A stretch of 64,000 nt of DNA from Armatimonadetes bacterium Uphvl-Ar2 (lineage in GTDB: Bacteria; Armatimonadota; Fimbriimonadia; Fimbriimonadales; Fimbriimonadaceae). The DNA is taken from the NCBI GenBank assembly GCA_002162095.1, contig CP021424.1, positions 1,612,001-1,676,000 on the forward strand, in the 5' to 3' direction. Positions within the stretch are counted from its first letter, which is position 1; every line of letters starts with the position of its first letter. Both the position numbers and the translations under genes were made by a program. Of this stretch, positions 17,230-26,342 are shown one piece after another. The notes beneath the pieces were generated by a model. The model had not been told where the DNA came from. It ran no database searches and saw only the letters and a program-made list of their open reading frames with translations.

Positions 17230-18541
17230 TGCGGGGCCAGATTACTAGAGCCGGCCTCCTCCCCCTCGGCCATTCGTTCAGCATTGCGAGTATTGACCCA
17301 GGGCTCTTGGGTCCCACCTTCTTGGAAAAGCTCGGTCTTTTGGAACGCGATGCGCTCTTGTGCCCGCTCCTTGGTGTGGGCAATAGAGGCGAGGAAGACC
17401 TTGTGCCGGCCGAACCGCGCGTTGAGCTGGTCCACCGTGTCATCAGCAGGGTTCAAGAAGTCGTCTTCAAACAGGCTGGGGGTGTGCTCCGAAGGTGCCA
17501 CCAGGTCCACCAGGTTCACGCCCACTCGCAAGGGGCGGGCAAAGTCTCGCCGCTCCCAGAGTTCATTGATGACCTTCAGCACGGCGGGGGTGCTTTGGGT
17601 GGCGGGAATGCGCCGCTCGATCTCCCAACTCTTTTCCATGCCCTTCACGTGCAGTTGCACCCTCTGGGTGAGGAGGTTGTGCGAGCGCAAGCGGGCCAGC
17701 GCTTTCACGGTAAGGCGCACGAGAATCGCGTAGGAACCCTCATCCGTGCGCAGGGCCGGGGAAAGCACGTTGCTGTGGCTGAGCGACTGGCGAGGTCGCT
17801 TGACTTCAACCTGCGGGGCGCCCCGGATCCACTCGTACCAGCGGTCCCCCACAATCCCCCGAAGGCCTGCCGCAGCATCACCCGGTGGGCGGTGAGCAGG
17901 TCCGCGCTGCTGAAGATGCCCGCTGCATTCAGCCGGGCCTTCATCTTGCGGTTGATGCCCGTCCAATCGGTGAGGGCCAAGGTGGGGAGCATGGTTTCGC
18001 GGGCGGCGGCATCCAGGATGACGAGGCCGTTGGGCTTTTGCAGTTCGGTGGCGATTTTGGCGAGGAAGCCGTTGGGGGCCACCCCGATGCTGCAGTTCAT
18101 GGCGGGCGAAATTTCGCGCCAGATTGTCTCCTTCATCGTCTGGGCGATGGCGCGGGCGCGGTCGGGATGCTGTTCCGAGCCCATCAGCCCGAACTCCATC
18201 TCGTCAATGCTGGCCACCCGCTGCACCGGGATGATGTTGCCCAGCACCCGCACGATTTCGTCGTGGTACGCCACGTAGAGGGAAGGCCGCGCGACCTTGA
18301 GAATGAGGTCGGGGCACCGCTGGCGGGCTTCATCCACCCGGGTCCCCGTTTTGATGCCGTAGGCTTTGGCCTCGTAGCTGGCCGCAATGCAAAACGTCGT
18401 GTCGGCCATCAGCGGCACCACCGCGACCGGCTGCCCCTGCAACGAGGCGTCCTCGGCCTGCTCCACGCTGGCAAAGTAGGAGTTTAAGTCGAGAAAAAGC
18501 GATCGCAGCGGCGGCTCTTTGGGTAGACGCACGTCTGGCAT
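17226..18541 (-). CDS. dinB: Y-family DNA polymerase (DinB/UmuC type), interrupted by a one-base frameshift
   Basis: A translesion polymerase. The first frame begins LFLDLNSYFASVEQ with the metal-binding Asp, then YEAKAYGIKTG and the catalytic SIDEMEF; the helix-hairpin-helix part TDWTGINRKMKARL follows. The frame breaks at GGIVGDRWYEW, where a G5 run (C5 at 17856-17860 on the plus strand) lacks one base, and continues through the little-finger domain (VEVKRPRQSLSHSNVL) to 17226. The restored length is about 438 residues. TAGAAT ends six bases before the ATG on this strand, giving it its own leaderless promoter inside the end of lon. Pol IV or a UmuC-like subgroup cannot be separated by eye. 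Confidence 0.9.
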
Positions 18542-18545
18542 ATCT

Positions 18546-20791
18546 CTATTCTACGCGAGTTTTCGACCAGGCTTCATCCAAATTTCGAATCGGAATCACT
18601 TGGAGACGATTTTGCGAGGCGGCAGGAAGCCGCTGGAGCAGATGCTCGGCCCCGTGCGGCACCAAAACCCGCGTGATGCCCGCCCGGTCAGCGGCGCGGA
18701 GCTTCTCTTCGATACCCCCTACGGGTAGCACGTGGCCGTGCAGGTTCACTGCCCCGGTTACGGCGAAGTCGCGGGTCAGCGGCGTCCCCGTTAAGGCCGA
18801 CATGATGGCCAGGCTGAGGGCCAACCCCGCGCTCGGGCCGTCCTTGGGAATGCCCGACTCGCCCACGTGTATATGAAGGTCGCATTCCGGCGGAGGTGGT
18901 TGAATCTGACTGCGCACCAACGTAAGGGCCGCCAACGCGGATTCGCGCAGGGTCTCGCCAAGATTCCCGGTGATTTCGAGGCGGGCCGGGTTAGAGGCAG
19001 GGAGCACCACCACCTCGATATCCAGCACCGAGCCCCCAAAGTCGCCCACCGCGAGCCCCCGGATGCGGCCCGCGCCGGGCTCCGTATCCAGCGCCATCTC
19101 CTTGCCGGCCCCAAAAAGAGATTGGATCAGGGAATCTTCTTCAACGTTTGCCGAACCCTGCCACTCTTGGCGTACCACCCGACGCACATAGCGCTCCGCG
19201 CGGCGTTGCAAGCCCCGGACCCCCGGTTCGCGGCGAGAATCTTGCACCAGCCGGGCCGCCAACGCAGAGGAAAGCGGCAACTCGTCCACGCCATGATCGG
19301 CCAGGATTCTTGGCCATAGCTGGCGGGCTAGGATCGCCTCCTTCTCCTCGTTGGTGTAGCTGGGCACCGAAATGAGGGTAAGGCGGTCGCGCAGGGGCGC
19401 GGAAAGCGTGTCCACTTGGTTGGCCGTCAGCACCCACACCACTTCGCTGAGGTCCATCGGCACCTCCAGATAGTGGTCGACAAAGGCCGTGGCTTGTCGG
19501 GGGTCAAGGGCTTCCAGGAGGACGTGCGAAGGGTCACCCCGCCCGTCCAGGGCCATCTTGTCGAGTTCGTCGAGGATGATGACGGGGTTCCGTACCCCGC
19601 TCCGGATCATCGCCTGCGCGATGCGCCCGGGCATGGCCCCTACGTAGGTGCGGCGGTGGCCCCTTAGTTCGGCTTCGTCGCGCAGTCCGGCGAGGCTGAT
19701 GCGCTCCACGGGTCGCCCGAGGGCCGCCCCCAGGGCCATCGCCAGGCTCGTTTTGCCGACCCCCGGCGGGCCAACCAGGCACAGGGTCGTGCCCCGGCCC
19801 GTGCGCGCGAGGCGGGCGATTTCGTCCAGCAGGCGATCTTTCACCTCGGCGAGCCCTTCATGTTCAGCCCCCAGCGCCCGCGTGGCTTCCTCCGGCGCCA
19901 AGGCATTCTCCGCCCGAATGAGCCACGGCACGTTCGTCAAGGTGTCGAGATAGCTTCGAATCACGCCCGCATCGGGGTTCGATTCGGCAATGCGCGCGAG
20001 CTTGCTGGCCTCGCGGCGCACGGTTTGCACCACCAACGGCGAACCGGTGAAGGTGTCGGCCCACCGCAGATAAATCTCGTGGTCGGGTTCGCTATCCGAG
20101 AGCTCCTTTTGAATCGCGCGCATCTGCTCGCGCAGCACAAACTCACGGTGGTTGGCCCCGATCTCCTCTTCGACTTTGGCCCGGAACTGGGTCTGCACCT
20201 GCAGCACTTCGGCTTCGCGCTTCAGGCGGGCGGTCACGGCCTGGATGCGTTCGGCGGTGTCCACCATCTCCAGCAGGCTTTGCCGGTCGCGGGTGGGCAT
20301 GGGCAGGTGCTGGCCCAGAGTGTCGGCAATCAGGTCGGGTTCGGCGAGGGTGTGGACTTGCTCCTCCACTTCCTTCGGGATGCTGAGGCCCAGTTGCATG
20401 GCCCGGCTGAGGGCCGCGCGCAGCTCGCGCACGCCGGCTTCCGTGTCTAAGCCCGTGGCCTCGTGGGTGTGGATGCGGGGTTGGACTCGCCACCCGTGGG
20501 CGTCCGGTTCGGCGGCCGAAAACGTCGCCCGGTGCAGGCCGCGTAAGGCCACCCGCAGGTTGCCATCCGGCAAGGGAAGGATGTGCAGGACTTCAGCGAT
20601 GGTGCCGGTTTCCAGCCAGTCGGGGGCTCAGGCACTTCGATATCGGGGCTCCGCTGCAGGACCACAAACACCGGCGACTCGTCCTGCATTGCCCGTTCCA
20701 GGGTGCGGATGGACATGGGTCGCCCCACCAAAATGGTCTGGATGAGCCCGGGAAACAGTACCGAATCCCGCATGGGAAGCACGCCAATCAT
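18546..20791 (-). CDS. lon: ATP-dependent protease Lon, interrupted by a one-base frameshift
   Basis: A AAA+ serine protease that degrades misfolded and regulatory proteins. The N-terminal frame (MIGVLPMRDSVLFPGLIQTI) breaks at a C5 run (G5 at 20622-20626 on the plus strand); the next frame resumes as DWLETGTIAEVLHILPLPDG, a typical Lon substrate-binding domain. Then follow the coiled coil, Walker A GPPGVGKTSLA, Walker B IILDELDKM, and the protease domain with catalytic Ser in PKDGPSAG and Lys in GGIEEKLRAA. The restored length is 748 residues. The start overlaps the upstream regulator stop by four bases. It is probably intact in the organism. Confidence 0.95.
18548..18553 (-). promoter_or_regulatory. 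-10 box for leaderless dinB transcript
   Basis: On the minus strand TAGAAT is followed by AGAGAT and the dinB ATG. It overlaps the last codons of lon and could allow dinB and ndk expression independent of the upstream operon promoter. Confidence 0.55.
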
Positions 20792-21357
20792 GAGCCCGCT
20801 TCTTCGTTGGATTCGGTCGGGGCGTAGTCTTCCCGGAGCGTCTGAATCGCCGCGTGCAGCGCTTGGTCCGATTCAAAAATGTCGTTGAAGATGCGATCCA
20901 CGATGCCAAAAACCTCGAGCAGCGCGCCCAGGCGATCGCGGACGTCTTGCACGGGCTCGGCCCCGGCTTCGGGCAACAAGTCAATGCACTCCCGGATGGC
21001 GGCCACGGTGGGGTCGATTTCGCGGCGTTTGCGCTCGCGGACGACGCGGGCAAAGATGCTCCATACGTCGCCGTGACTTACATAGAGGTCCTTACGGTCG
21101 CCCGGTTCGCGGTAGCGGCGGATGATGCCCCAGTCCATCAGGTCGCGCAGATTCATGCTGGCGTTCCCCCGGCTGATGTGGAGTTCGGCCATCAGCTCGT
21201 CCACCGTTAACGGCCGTCCGGTGCAAAGGAGGAGCCCGTGGATTTGGGCCATGGTGCGGTTAATGCCCCAACTGCTACTCATTCGGCCCCACTCCCGCAC
21301 AAATTGCTGGATGGCCTCTTCCGTCTGCGGGTCAGTTGCCGGGGTGTGGTCCGCCAT
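20788..21357 (-). CDS. GbsR/MarR-like transcriptional regulator
   Basis: A 189-residue winged-helix protein of the GbsR type. After about 20 residues comes the family opening EEAIQQFVREWGRMSSSWGI, then HGLLLCTGRPLTVDELMAEL and the recognition helix HISRGNASMNLRDLMDWGII. The C-terminal helices are probably for dimerisation. GbsR proteins respond to small solutes such as choline, but the ligand here is unknown. The stop overlaps the lon start by four bases, so it heads the lon/dinB/ndk operon and may regulate it. TAGATT lies eleven bases before the ATG. Confidence 0.87.
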   Translation of the reverse strand: MADHTPATDPQTEEAIQQFVREWGRMSSSWGINRTMAQIHGLLLCTGRPLTVDELMAELHISRGNASMNLRDLMDWGIIRRYREPGDRKDLYVSHGDVWSIFARVVRERKRREIDPTVAAIRECIDLLPEAGAEPVQDVRDRLGALLEVFGIVDRIFNDIFESDQALHAAIQTLREDYAPTESNEEAGS

Positions 21358-21445
21358 AAGTTGGTCTCAATCTACCCACCCCGGGCAGGGAAGACATGTC
21401 TATAAGGATTGGCGGGGGCCATGCCGAAAATCTAAGGGAAACGGC

Positions 21446-22057
21446 ATGGACGTAAGCGCACTCATTGGCACCCGATTGCGAATGCAGCGGTTAAAGGATG
21501 CCCGCCTGTTTTCAGGCTGGGTGGATACCGCCGTGGGCGGCATGGTCCATGTGAGCTTGGGATCTGATGAGCCCATCGAGGAAGGGGACAACTTCTTTTG
21601 CGAGGGTCTCACCTTCACTCATCGCTTGAGCTTTAAGGCCTTTGTCGAGCGATCACTCGGGAATGGCAAGGGTGCCCGCTATATGCTTCGCCTCACGGCC
21701 CCGCCGGTCATGACGACCTCGCAAGAGCACCCGCGTTACCGCGTGCCACCTTTGGCCGTCACACTCACCGCCGGCGAAGAAGTTTGCCAGGGCTTCCTGG
21801 AGGATGTGAGCATTGCCGGCCTGGGTGTGATGAGCCCGATCCGATTTGACAAAGGGATGCTCGTCAACGTGGACATCCCCGAGCCGGTGGGCCCCATGCG
21901 CCTCACGGCGCAGGTGCGCTACTTCCGCAATTTGGGCGAGAACGAAGACGTGCAGCTTGGCCTGCAGATTTTCGGCATGGAACGCGAAAGCGCCCAAAAG
22001 TGGGTGCAGTTTGTGCACTGGGTGGCCGTGGGCAATCGCCCCCGCGCCTCGGCCTAG
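21446..22057 (+). CDS. PilZ domain protein (c-di-GMP effector type) with YcgR-like N-domain
   Basis: A 203-residue protein. The N-terminal 90 residues form a beta-rich YcgR-N-like domain (GTRLRMQRLKDARLFSGWV). The PilZ domain starts at HPRYRVP, providing the RxxxR-like element, and continues with EDVSIAGLGVMSP, the D/NxSxxG element that binds c-di-GMP. The first arginine pair is only partly conserved, so binding should be tested. The ATG at 21446 has AAGGGA upstream. The frame is open further upstream but that part is antisense to the GbsR-like gene. Known YcgR/PilZ proteins adjust motility or exopolysaccharide. Confidence 0.87.
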   Translation: MDVSALIGTRLRMQRLKDARLFSGWVDTAVGGMVHVSLGSDEPIEEGDNFFCEGLTFTHRLSFKAFVERSLGNGKGARYMLRLTAPPVMTTSQEHPRYRVPPLAVTLTAGEEVCQGFLEDVSIAGLGVMSPIRFDKGMLVNVDIPEPVGPMRLTAQVRYFRNLGENEDVQLGLQIFGMERESAQKWVQFVHWVAVGNRPRASA

Positions 22058-22066
22058 AGCCTAGGT

Positions 22067-22315
22067 TTAGCCGCCGCTCAGTTCGCGGCCCTTCACTGCG
22101 TTGCGCTCGATGAACTCTTTCCAGTTCGCGGGCACGTCCGTGTCCACAAAGATGGCTTGCACCGGGCACTCGGGCTCACACAGGCCGCAGTCAATGCACT
22201 CATCCGGGTTGATGTACACCATGTCATCCCCTTCGTAAATGCAGTCCACGGGGCAAACCTGCATGCAGGACTTGTCCTTAACGCCGATGCAAGGGTCGGT
22301 GACTACGTAGGGCAT
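22067..22315 (-). CDS. fdxA: 7Fe-type ferredoxin ([3Fe-4S][4Fe-4S])
   Basis: An 82-residue ferredoxin. Cysteines at positions 9, 17 and 21 ([21 protein letters not shown]) and the second group [17 protein letters not shown] match FdxA/Thermus-type proteins, in which the extended spacing of the first group gives a 3Fe-4S cluster. It is a soluble low-potential electron carrier with an unknown partner. It overlaps the 3' end of the TetR gene by 13 bases on the same strand. TAAAGT lies nine bases before its ATG, so it may have its own promoter. Confidence 0.95.
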   Translation of the reverse strand: MPYVVTDPCIGVKDKSCMQVCPVDCIYEGDDMVYINPDECIDCGLCEPECPVQAIFVDTDVPANWKEFIERNAVKGRELSGG

Positions 22316-22935
22316 GGTCCAGAAACTTTACCGTCCGGACTTGCCTGAGGGGAAGGGCTCCCGGCGGCAATGCGAGAAAAGACTCGCTCCACCAGCCACT
22401 GAGTCCCTTCGGATCCCTTGAACTGGTCGCCGCCATAGACGGGCAGACCGAGAGACAAGCTGTGGACAATGTAACGCGCCAGACGCGGAACCTCGCTCTT
22501 GGGGCTGCGGTTGGCAATGAGCCATGTCTCAATGGGCTTGTAGACGCTGACTTCTAGGGCGCGCTGCATCTGGTTGCGGCTCGCGGGGCGCTGGAGCTTG
22601 GGGATATCACGCTCCATGATGAGGATATCCAGCAGGGGTTCCTTCAGCAAGCCTTCAGCGATGGCATAGGCGGTGTCGCGGCCAGTGTTCTGGGTGATTG
22701 CCCGGTCAATCCGGTCGCCCAGCTGCTTGATGGCGTGGAGGCCCCAGGAGAGGTAAATGCCTTCCTTGTCGCCAAAGTGGTGGTAGAGCGCGGGAGCCTT
22801 GAGTCCGCACTCCTCCAAGATGCAAGAGATGCTGACCGCGCCGTAGCTCTCGCTACGAAAGAGCTTCTGGGCGGCAAGGGCCAGGCGGTCTCGCCCGCTT
22901 ACGGGCCGTTCCGAGGGCTCCTGATTATTGCGCAT
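22303..22935 (-). CDS. TetR family transcriptional regulator
   Basis: A 210-residue regulator with the TetR N-terminal [26 protein letters not shown], then [20 protein letters not shown]. The C-terminal ligand-binding domain is helical and not assignable. The stop codon lies inside the first codons of the ferredoxin gene, so the two may be co-transcribed. No obvious transporter or enzyme target is next to it. The ligand is unknown. Confidence 0.92.
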   Translation of the reverse strand: MRNNQEPSERPVSGRDRLALAAQKLFRSESYGAVSISCILEECGLKAPALYHHFGDKEGIYLSWGLHAIKQLGDRIDRAITQNTGRDTAYAIAEGLLKEPLLDILIMERDIPKLQRPASRNQMQRALEVSVYKPIETWLIANRSPKSEVPRLARYIVHSLSLGLPVYGGDQFKGSEGTQWLVERVFSRIAAGSPSPQASPDGKVSGPCPT

Positions 22936-23054
22936 ATCTAATCAACGTATGTTTTGCCGCTGATATCTCAAAAAGGTGGACAATTCTGTCAAGTTTCCTA
23001 GCAAAAGGACCCTTTGGACCGGGGCAATTCCGGCCGTTTGGCCCCGGAAGCCTG

Positions 23055-23088
23055 TACAATAGGGGGAGCACAACGAGCCTTGGCTCGT
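23055..23088 (+). promoter_or_regulatory. -10 box TACAAT and leader hairpin with CTTG loop before erpA-like gene
   Basis: TACAAT at 23055-23060 is a likely -10 element. In the leader, ACGAGC (23073-23078) pairs with GCTCGT (23083-23088) around a CTTG tetraloop and is followed at once by the AAGGAAG ribosome binding site. No convincing -35 is seen. Confidence 0.5.
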
Positions 23089-23099
23089 AAGGAAGATCA

Positions 23100-23480
23100 A
23101 TGTCCATTACGTTAACTCCGCGCGCGTCTCAAGAACTACGTGACCTGATGACCGGCCAAGAGAAACCGAACGCCCACCTGCGCGTTTGGGTCGCTGGTGG
23201 CGGTTGCTCTGGGCTCTCGTATGGCATGGCCCTGGATGAGAACGAGCCGGACGCCGACGATCAGATCTTCGAATGCGATGGCGTCAAGGTGGTGGTGGAC
23301 GCCATGAGCCTGCAGTACATGGGTGGGTCCAGCGTGGATTACGTGGACGACATGATGGGCGGCGGCTTCAAGATTGAGAATCCGAACGCCACCAAGGGCT
23401 GCGGATGCGGCTCGTCGTTCTCCACGGAGGACGGCCCGCAAGGCGGCGGGGGCTGTGGCTCCTGCGGTTGCGCTTCCTAA
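23100..23480 (+). CDS. A-type iron-sulfur carrier (HesB/IscA/ErpA family)
   Basis: A 126-residue Fe-S assembly accessory protein. The three family cysteines are in AGGGCSGLSYGM and in GCGCGSSFS. Unlike most members, which end shortly after CGCGSSF, this one continues for about 19 residues rich in Gly and Cys (GGGGCGSCGCAS). It has a good Shine-Dalgarno (AAGGAAG) and a leader with a hairpin, in contrast to the leaderless neighbours. It is monocistronic with a terminator at 23504. It delivers or stores Fe-S clusters for apo-proteins; the specific targets are unknown. Confidence 0.93.
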   Translation: MSITLTPRASQELRDLMTGQEKPNAHLRVWVAGGGCSGLSYGMALDENEPDADDQIFECDGVKVVVDAMSLQYMGGSSVDYVDDMMGGGFKIENPNATKGCGCGSSFSTEDGPQGGGGCGSCGCAS

Positions 23481-23503
23481 GCGCGGCCTTGCGAATTGAA
23501 AGG

Positions 23504-23540
23504 AAAACCTCCTGCGCGGACTAGTCCGCTAGGAGGTTTT
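23504..23540. terminator. Bidirectional terminator overlapping the end of the PilZ gene
   Basis: AAAACCTCCT (23504-23513) and AGGAGGTTTT (23531-23540) form the stem, with an inner palindrome around GGACTAGTCC. It serves the convergent Fe-S carrier gene and the PilZ gene, whose last codons and stop lie inside the right half. Confidence 0.85.
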
Positions 23541-23934
23541 CGCCTTGATCCTTAAAGACGTTGTGGACGTAATCCACCCACTTGTGGGTGCTGGCTTCGT
23601 CCATCGTCACAAACTTCAGACCCGTGGCAAACAGGTCGCTCTTCTTCACCGGCAGTGAATAGCGCACTTCGGCCTTGAGCGCGATGGGCTCGGTGTCGCC
23701 TCGGCCGATCGAGACATCCACAATCGACCCGGCTTCGTACTGGTGCCGCGAACGCAGTTGCAGGCCACCGAGGCTCAGGTCCACAAGGACAGACGAGCTC
23801 TCGGCTTCATCCGCCAGCTTGATCTTCGCGTACTCCAGCATGACAAACCGCTTATGCTCACGGCGGTTCTCAGCGCTCAACGTTTCTTGGTTAGCCAGGT
23901 GTTTGTCACCCATGTTTAGGTTTTCGGCATTCAT
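23521..23934 (-). CDS. PilZ domain protein
   Basis: A 137-residue single-domain PilZ protein. RREHKRF (residues about 24-30) gives the RxxxR motif and VDLSLGGLQL the D/NxSxxG motif, so c-di-GMP binding is expected. It begins 19 bases after the HD-GYP gene with GAGGA as ribosome binding site, which makes a two-gene unit of a putative c-di-GMP phosphodiesterase and a c-di-GMP receptor. A terminator hairpin overlaps its last codons. Confidence 0.9.
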   Translation of the reverse strand: MNAENLNMGDKHLANQETLSAENRREHKRFVMLEYAKIKLADEAESSSVLVDLSLGGLQLRSRHQYEAGSIVDVSIGRGDTEPIALKAEVRYSLPVKKSDLFATGLKFVTMDEASTHKWVDYVHNVFKDQGENLLAD

Positions 23935-23953
23935 GGTGGTGGTCCTCAGGGGT

Positions 23954-26212
23954 TTACGCGGCCAGCTGCTGCGGCATTTCGTCGGTTTGCGGAATCACGC
24001 CATTGCGGGCAATGACCTGCTTGAAAGCGGCCACCACTTCGGGGTCCAAGAACCCCTTGCTGGTGTCTTCGTCTAGGATGCTCAGCGCGCGGTCCAGCGC
24101 CATGCCCACGCGGTAGGATCGCGTGCTGGTGATGGCGTCGAAGATGTCGGCCACAGTGGCGATGCGCACCAAGAACGGGATATCGTCGCCAGCCAGGCGG
24201 TCGGGGTAACCCGAGCCATCCAGCTTCTCGTGGTGCCAGCGGATGATGGGCAAACACTCACGGAAGAGGTCGACGTTCTGCACAATTTTGGCCCCGTAGA
24301 CCGGGTGCATGCGGATCATCTCGAACTCCTCGTCTGTGAGCGTGCCGGGTTTGGTCAGCACGTTGTCGGGGATCCCGATCTTCCCGATGTCGTGGACAAG
24401 ACAGCCCATTTCTAGCAGGCGCTTCTCGTAATCGCCCAGGCCGAGCTCTTCGGCAATCCACAGGCTGTACTGCATCACGCGTTCGGAGTGACCCGCGGTG
24501 TACGGGTCCTTGGCTTCAACCGCTCGCACCAAGGCGCGGACGATGCTTTCGAAGTTGGCTTCCAACTGGCCCAGCGCGTCGGTCAGGAGTTTGTTGGTGT
24601 TTTCAATCTCCGTGTTCTTGCGCTCGAGGTTGTGGCTAACTTGCCGCAGATTGGTCACGTCCACCAAGAAGGTGAGCAGGTGCCGGAATGAGCCCTGGGC
24701 ATCAAAGATCGGCTGGCTACGGACCTCGATTTCTCGGCTGCGGCCGTCTTGCACGGCCGTAAACACGGTGCTCCAGGGTTCGCGGCGGTTTTCGCTTTGT
24801 TGAAGGCCTTCGGCTACGCGGTCCAGTTCGTTATCGAGAGCCGTGGGCACCACCAATCCGGGCGGGCGCGGGCGCAGCAGCTGCGCGGACCACTGGCCGT
24901 TGTCAAAGACGTTGCGGCCGTCGCGGATCAGCGCCAGTCCGAGCGGGAGCGACTCGACCAGAGTTCGGTAGTCGTTCTGCAGGCGCAGGGAGTTGATTTC
25001 TGTCTCCCGCAGCCGACGCTCGCGCTGGCTGTTGAGGCGCAGGAACAGGATGGAGGCCGTCCCGATGATCGCCGCCGTCAGGAACGCGAAGAACATCAAC
25101 GTCGCGGTACGGGTTTGGGAGGCACCGATCTCGTCGAGAGTGGAAGAGATCGTGGCGCGTTGAGTATCGATGCCAAGCTGGACGCGTCGAACTTCGTTCA
25201 GACCGGCCTGCCGGCTCGTAAGCGAGCGCTGAACCGCTTCCTGCAGGTTGGCGGCGAGCTTGGTTTCGCCCCGCTCGACCAGGCGTTCGACTAAAACATT
25301 GGCTTCAAACGTCGACTCCTCGTCAGCAATATGCCGCAGTCCGCTCTGGGCGATGCGCAGGCTTTCGAGCTTTTCGATGGCGTGAGACGTGTTCCGGCTG
25401 TTTTGAATGATCTGGTACTGGGAAACACCCGCTTGCACCAGCAATACCACCCCCAGGGCGAGGATGATGTTCTCCACGACCGTGCGGTTCACGCGGGAAG
25501 CAATGAGCTCAAGCGGGCTTTCGCCCACCCCCTTGGCGATCACGGTCGAGAGGGAGACGGCCATCCCAAGGGCCAGCAAAACGAAGAGGAAGGCGTAAAT
25601 CAGCGTACGCAAGAAGAGGGCGCTTTGGGCTTGATCGGCTACGGCTGCAGAGCGGTCAACCCCGACGATGGCCACGACCTCGCCTTCGGCATTCTTGATC
25701 GGCGCATAAGCCGATCGCCAGGTCCCCCATCTATCTGTGTAGGAGGCCTGATCGACAATCGGCTGGCCCGAGTCGAAGCACGCCACCATCTCCTGCGTGT
25801 GGTCCTCGTACTCTTCCATCAAATACGACTTATCATCCACGGCGTCGCCGTTGAGGTCACCCGCGGGCGTAGGATCGAGGACGAAGTAGAACCGATTGTC
25901 CTTGCGCCGGACGGTGTAGACGTAGGCGATATCGTCCGCATTGGCGACCAGGGTCCGGATCCGCTCGTTCTGGCGGTCGTAAAGATCGGTCGTGATCTGG
26001 TCCGCGCTGACCAGTTTTTCATGCTCTTCGGCATCCACTAATGAAGCCGCGATCATGGCGTACGACCGCATCTCCGTCTGCAATTGTTGCTCCGTATTGA
26101 ACTTGGCTTCGTTATAGAACGCCAAGATCAGGGGGCCACCGAGCATCAAGATCCCGATGAAGACCATCAGGACCATTTGAATCCGGGGCGGGAGCGACCA
26201 CCGTTTGCGCAT
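23954..26212 (-). CDS. Membrane sensor with PAS-like and HD-GYP domains (c-di-GMP phosphodiesterase)
   Basis: A 752-residue sensor. A first membrane helix (VLMVFIGILMLGGPLILAFY) is followed by an extracytoplasmic sensor of about 170 residues (Cache-like, with YVYTVRRKDNRFYFVLDP), further helices (LIYAFLFVLLALGMAV, IILALGVVLLVQAGV, and TATLMFFAFLTAAIIG), a PAS-like domain and an HD-GYP domain. The latter has CLVHDIGKIGIPDNVL and HHEKLDGSGYPDRLAG, complete for catalysis. HD-GYP enzymes hydrolyse c-di-GMP to GMP. The ATG at 26212 has AAGGAG upstream on this strand; the longer frame to 26302 runs through the terminator region. It forms a unit with the PilZ gene downstream. Confidence 0.95.
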   Translation of the reverse strand: MRKRWSLPPRIQMVLMVFIGILMLGGPLILAFYNEAKFNTEQQLQTEMRSYAMIAASLVDAEEHEKLVSADQITTDLYDRQNERIRTLVANADDIAYVYTVRRKDNRFYFVLDPTPAGDLNGDAVDDKSYLMEEYEDHTQEMVACFDSGQPIVDQASYTDRWGTWRSAYAPIKNAEGEVVAIVGVDRSAAVADQAQSALFLRTLIYAFLFVLLALGMAVSLSTVIAKGVGESPLELIASRVNRTVVENIILALGVVLLVQAGVSQYQIIQNSRNTSHAIEKLESLRIAQSGLRHIADEESTFEANVLVERLVERGETKLAANLQEAVQRSLTSRQAGLNEVRRVQLGIDTQRATISSTLDEIGASQTRTATLMFFAFLTAAIIGTASILFLRLNSQRERRLRETEINSLRLQNDYRTLVESLPLGLALIRDGRNVFDNGQWSAQLLRPRPPGLVVPTALDNELDRVAEGLQQSENRREPWSTVFTAVQDGRSREIEVRSQPIFDAQGSFRHLLTFLVDVTNLRQVSHNLERKNTEIENTNKLLTDALGQLEANFESIVRALVRAVEAKDPYTAGHSERVMQYSLWIAEELGLGDYEKRLLEMGCLVHDIGKIGIPDNVLTKPGTLTDEEFEMIRMHPVYGAKIVQNVDLFRECLPIIRWHHEKLDGSGYPDRLAGDDIPFLVRIATVADIFDAITSTRSYRVGMALDRALSILDEDTSKGFLDPEVVAAFKQVIARNGVIPQTDEMPQQLAA

Positions 26213-26285
26213 GAGACTTCTCCTTTTCTCATCGGTAAGTTGCCCTCGCAACATTACGGTGCGGCGGGAGAGGCCTGAAAAGAAG

Positions 26286-26322
26286 AAACCTCCCCGGGCC
26301 ATTGGCGCCGAGGAGGCTTTCT
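26286..26322 (-). terminator. Terminator after the stalk-domain gene
   Basis: GAAACCTCC and GGAGGCTTTC form a stem around a GC-rich loop, just downstream (minus strand) of the gene that ends at 26343 and before the HD-GYP gene. Confidence 0.7.
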
Positions 26323-26342
26323 GATTGTTATGGGCTCGGGCC

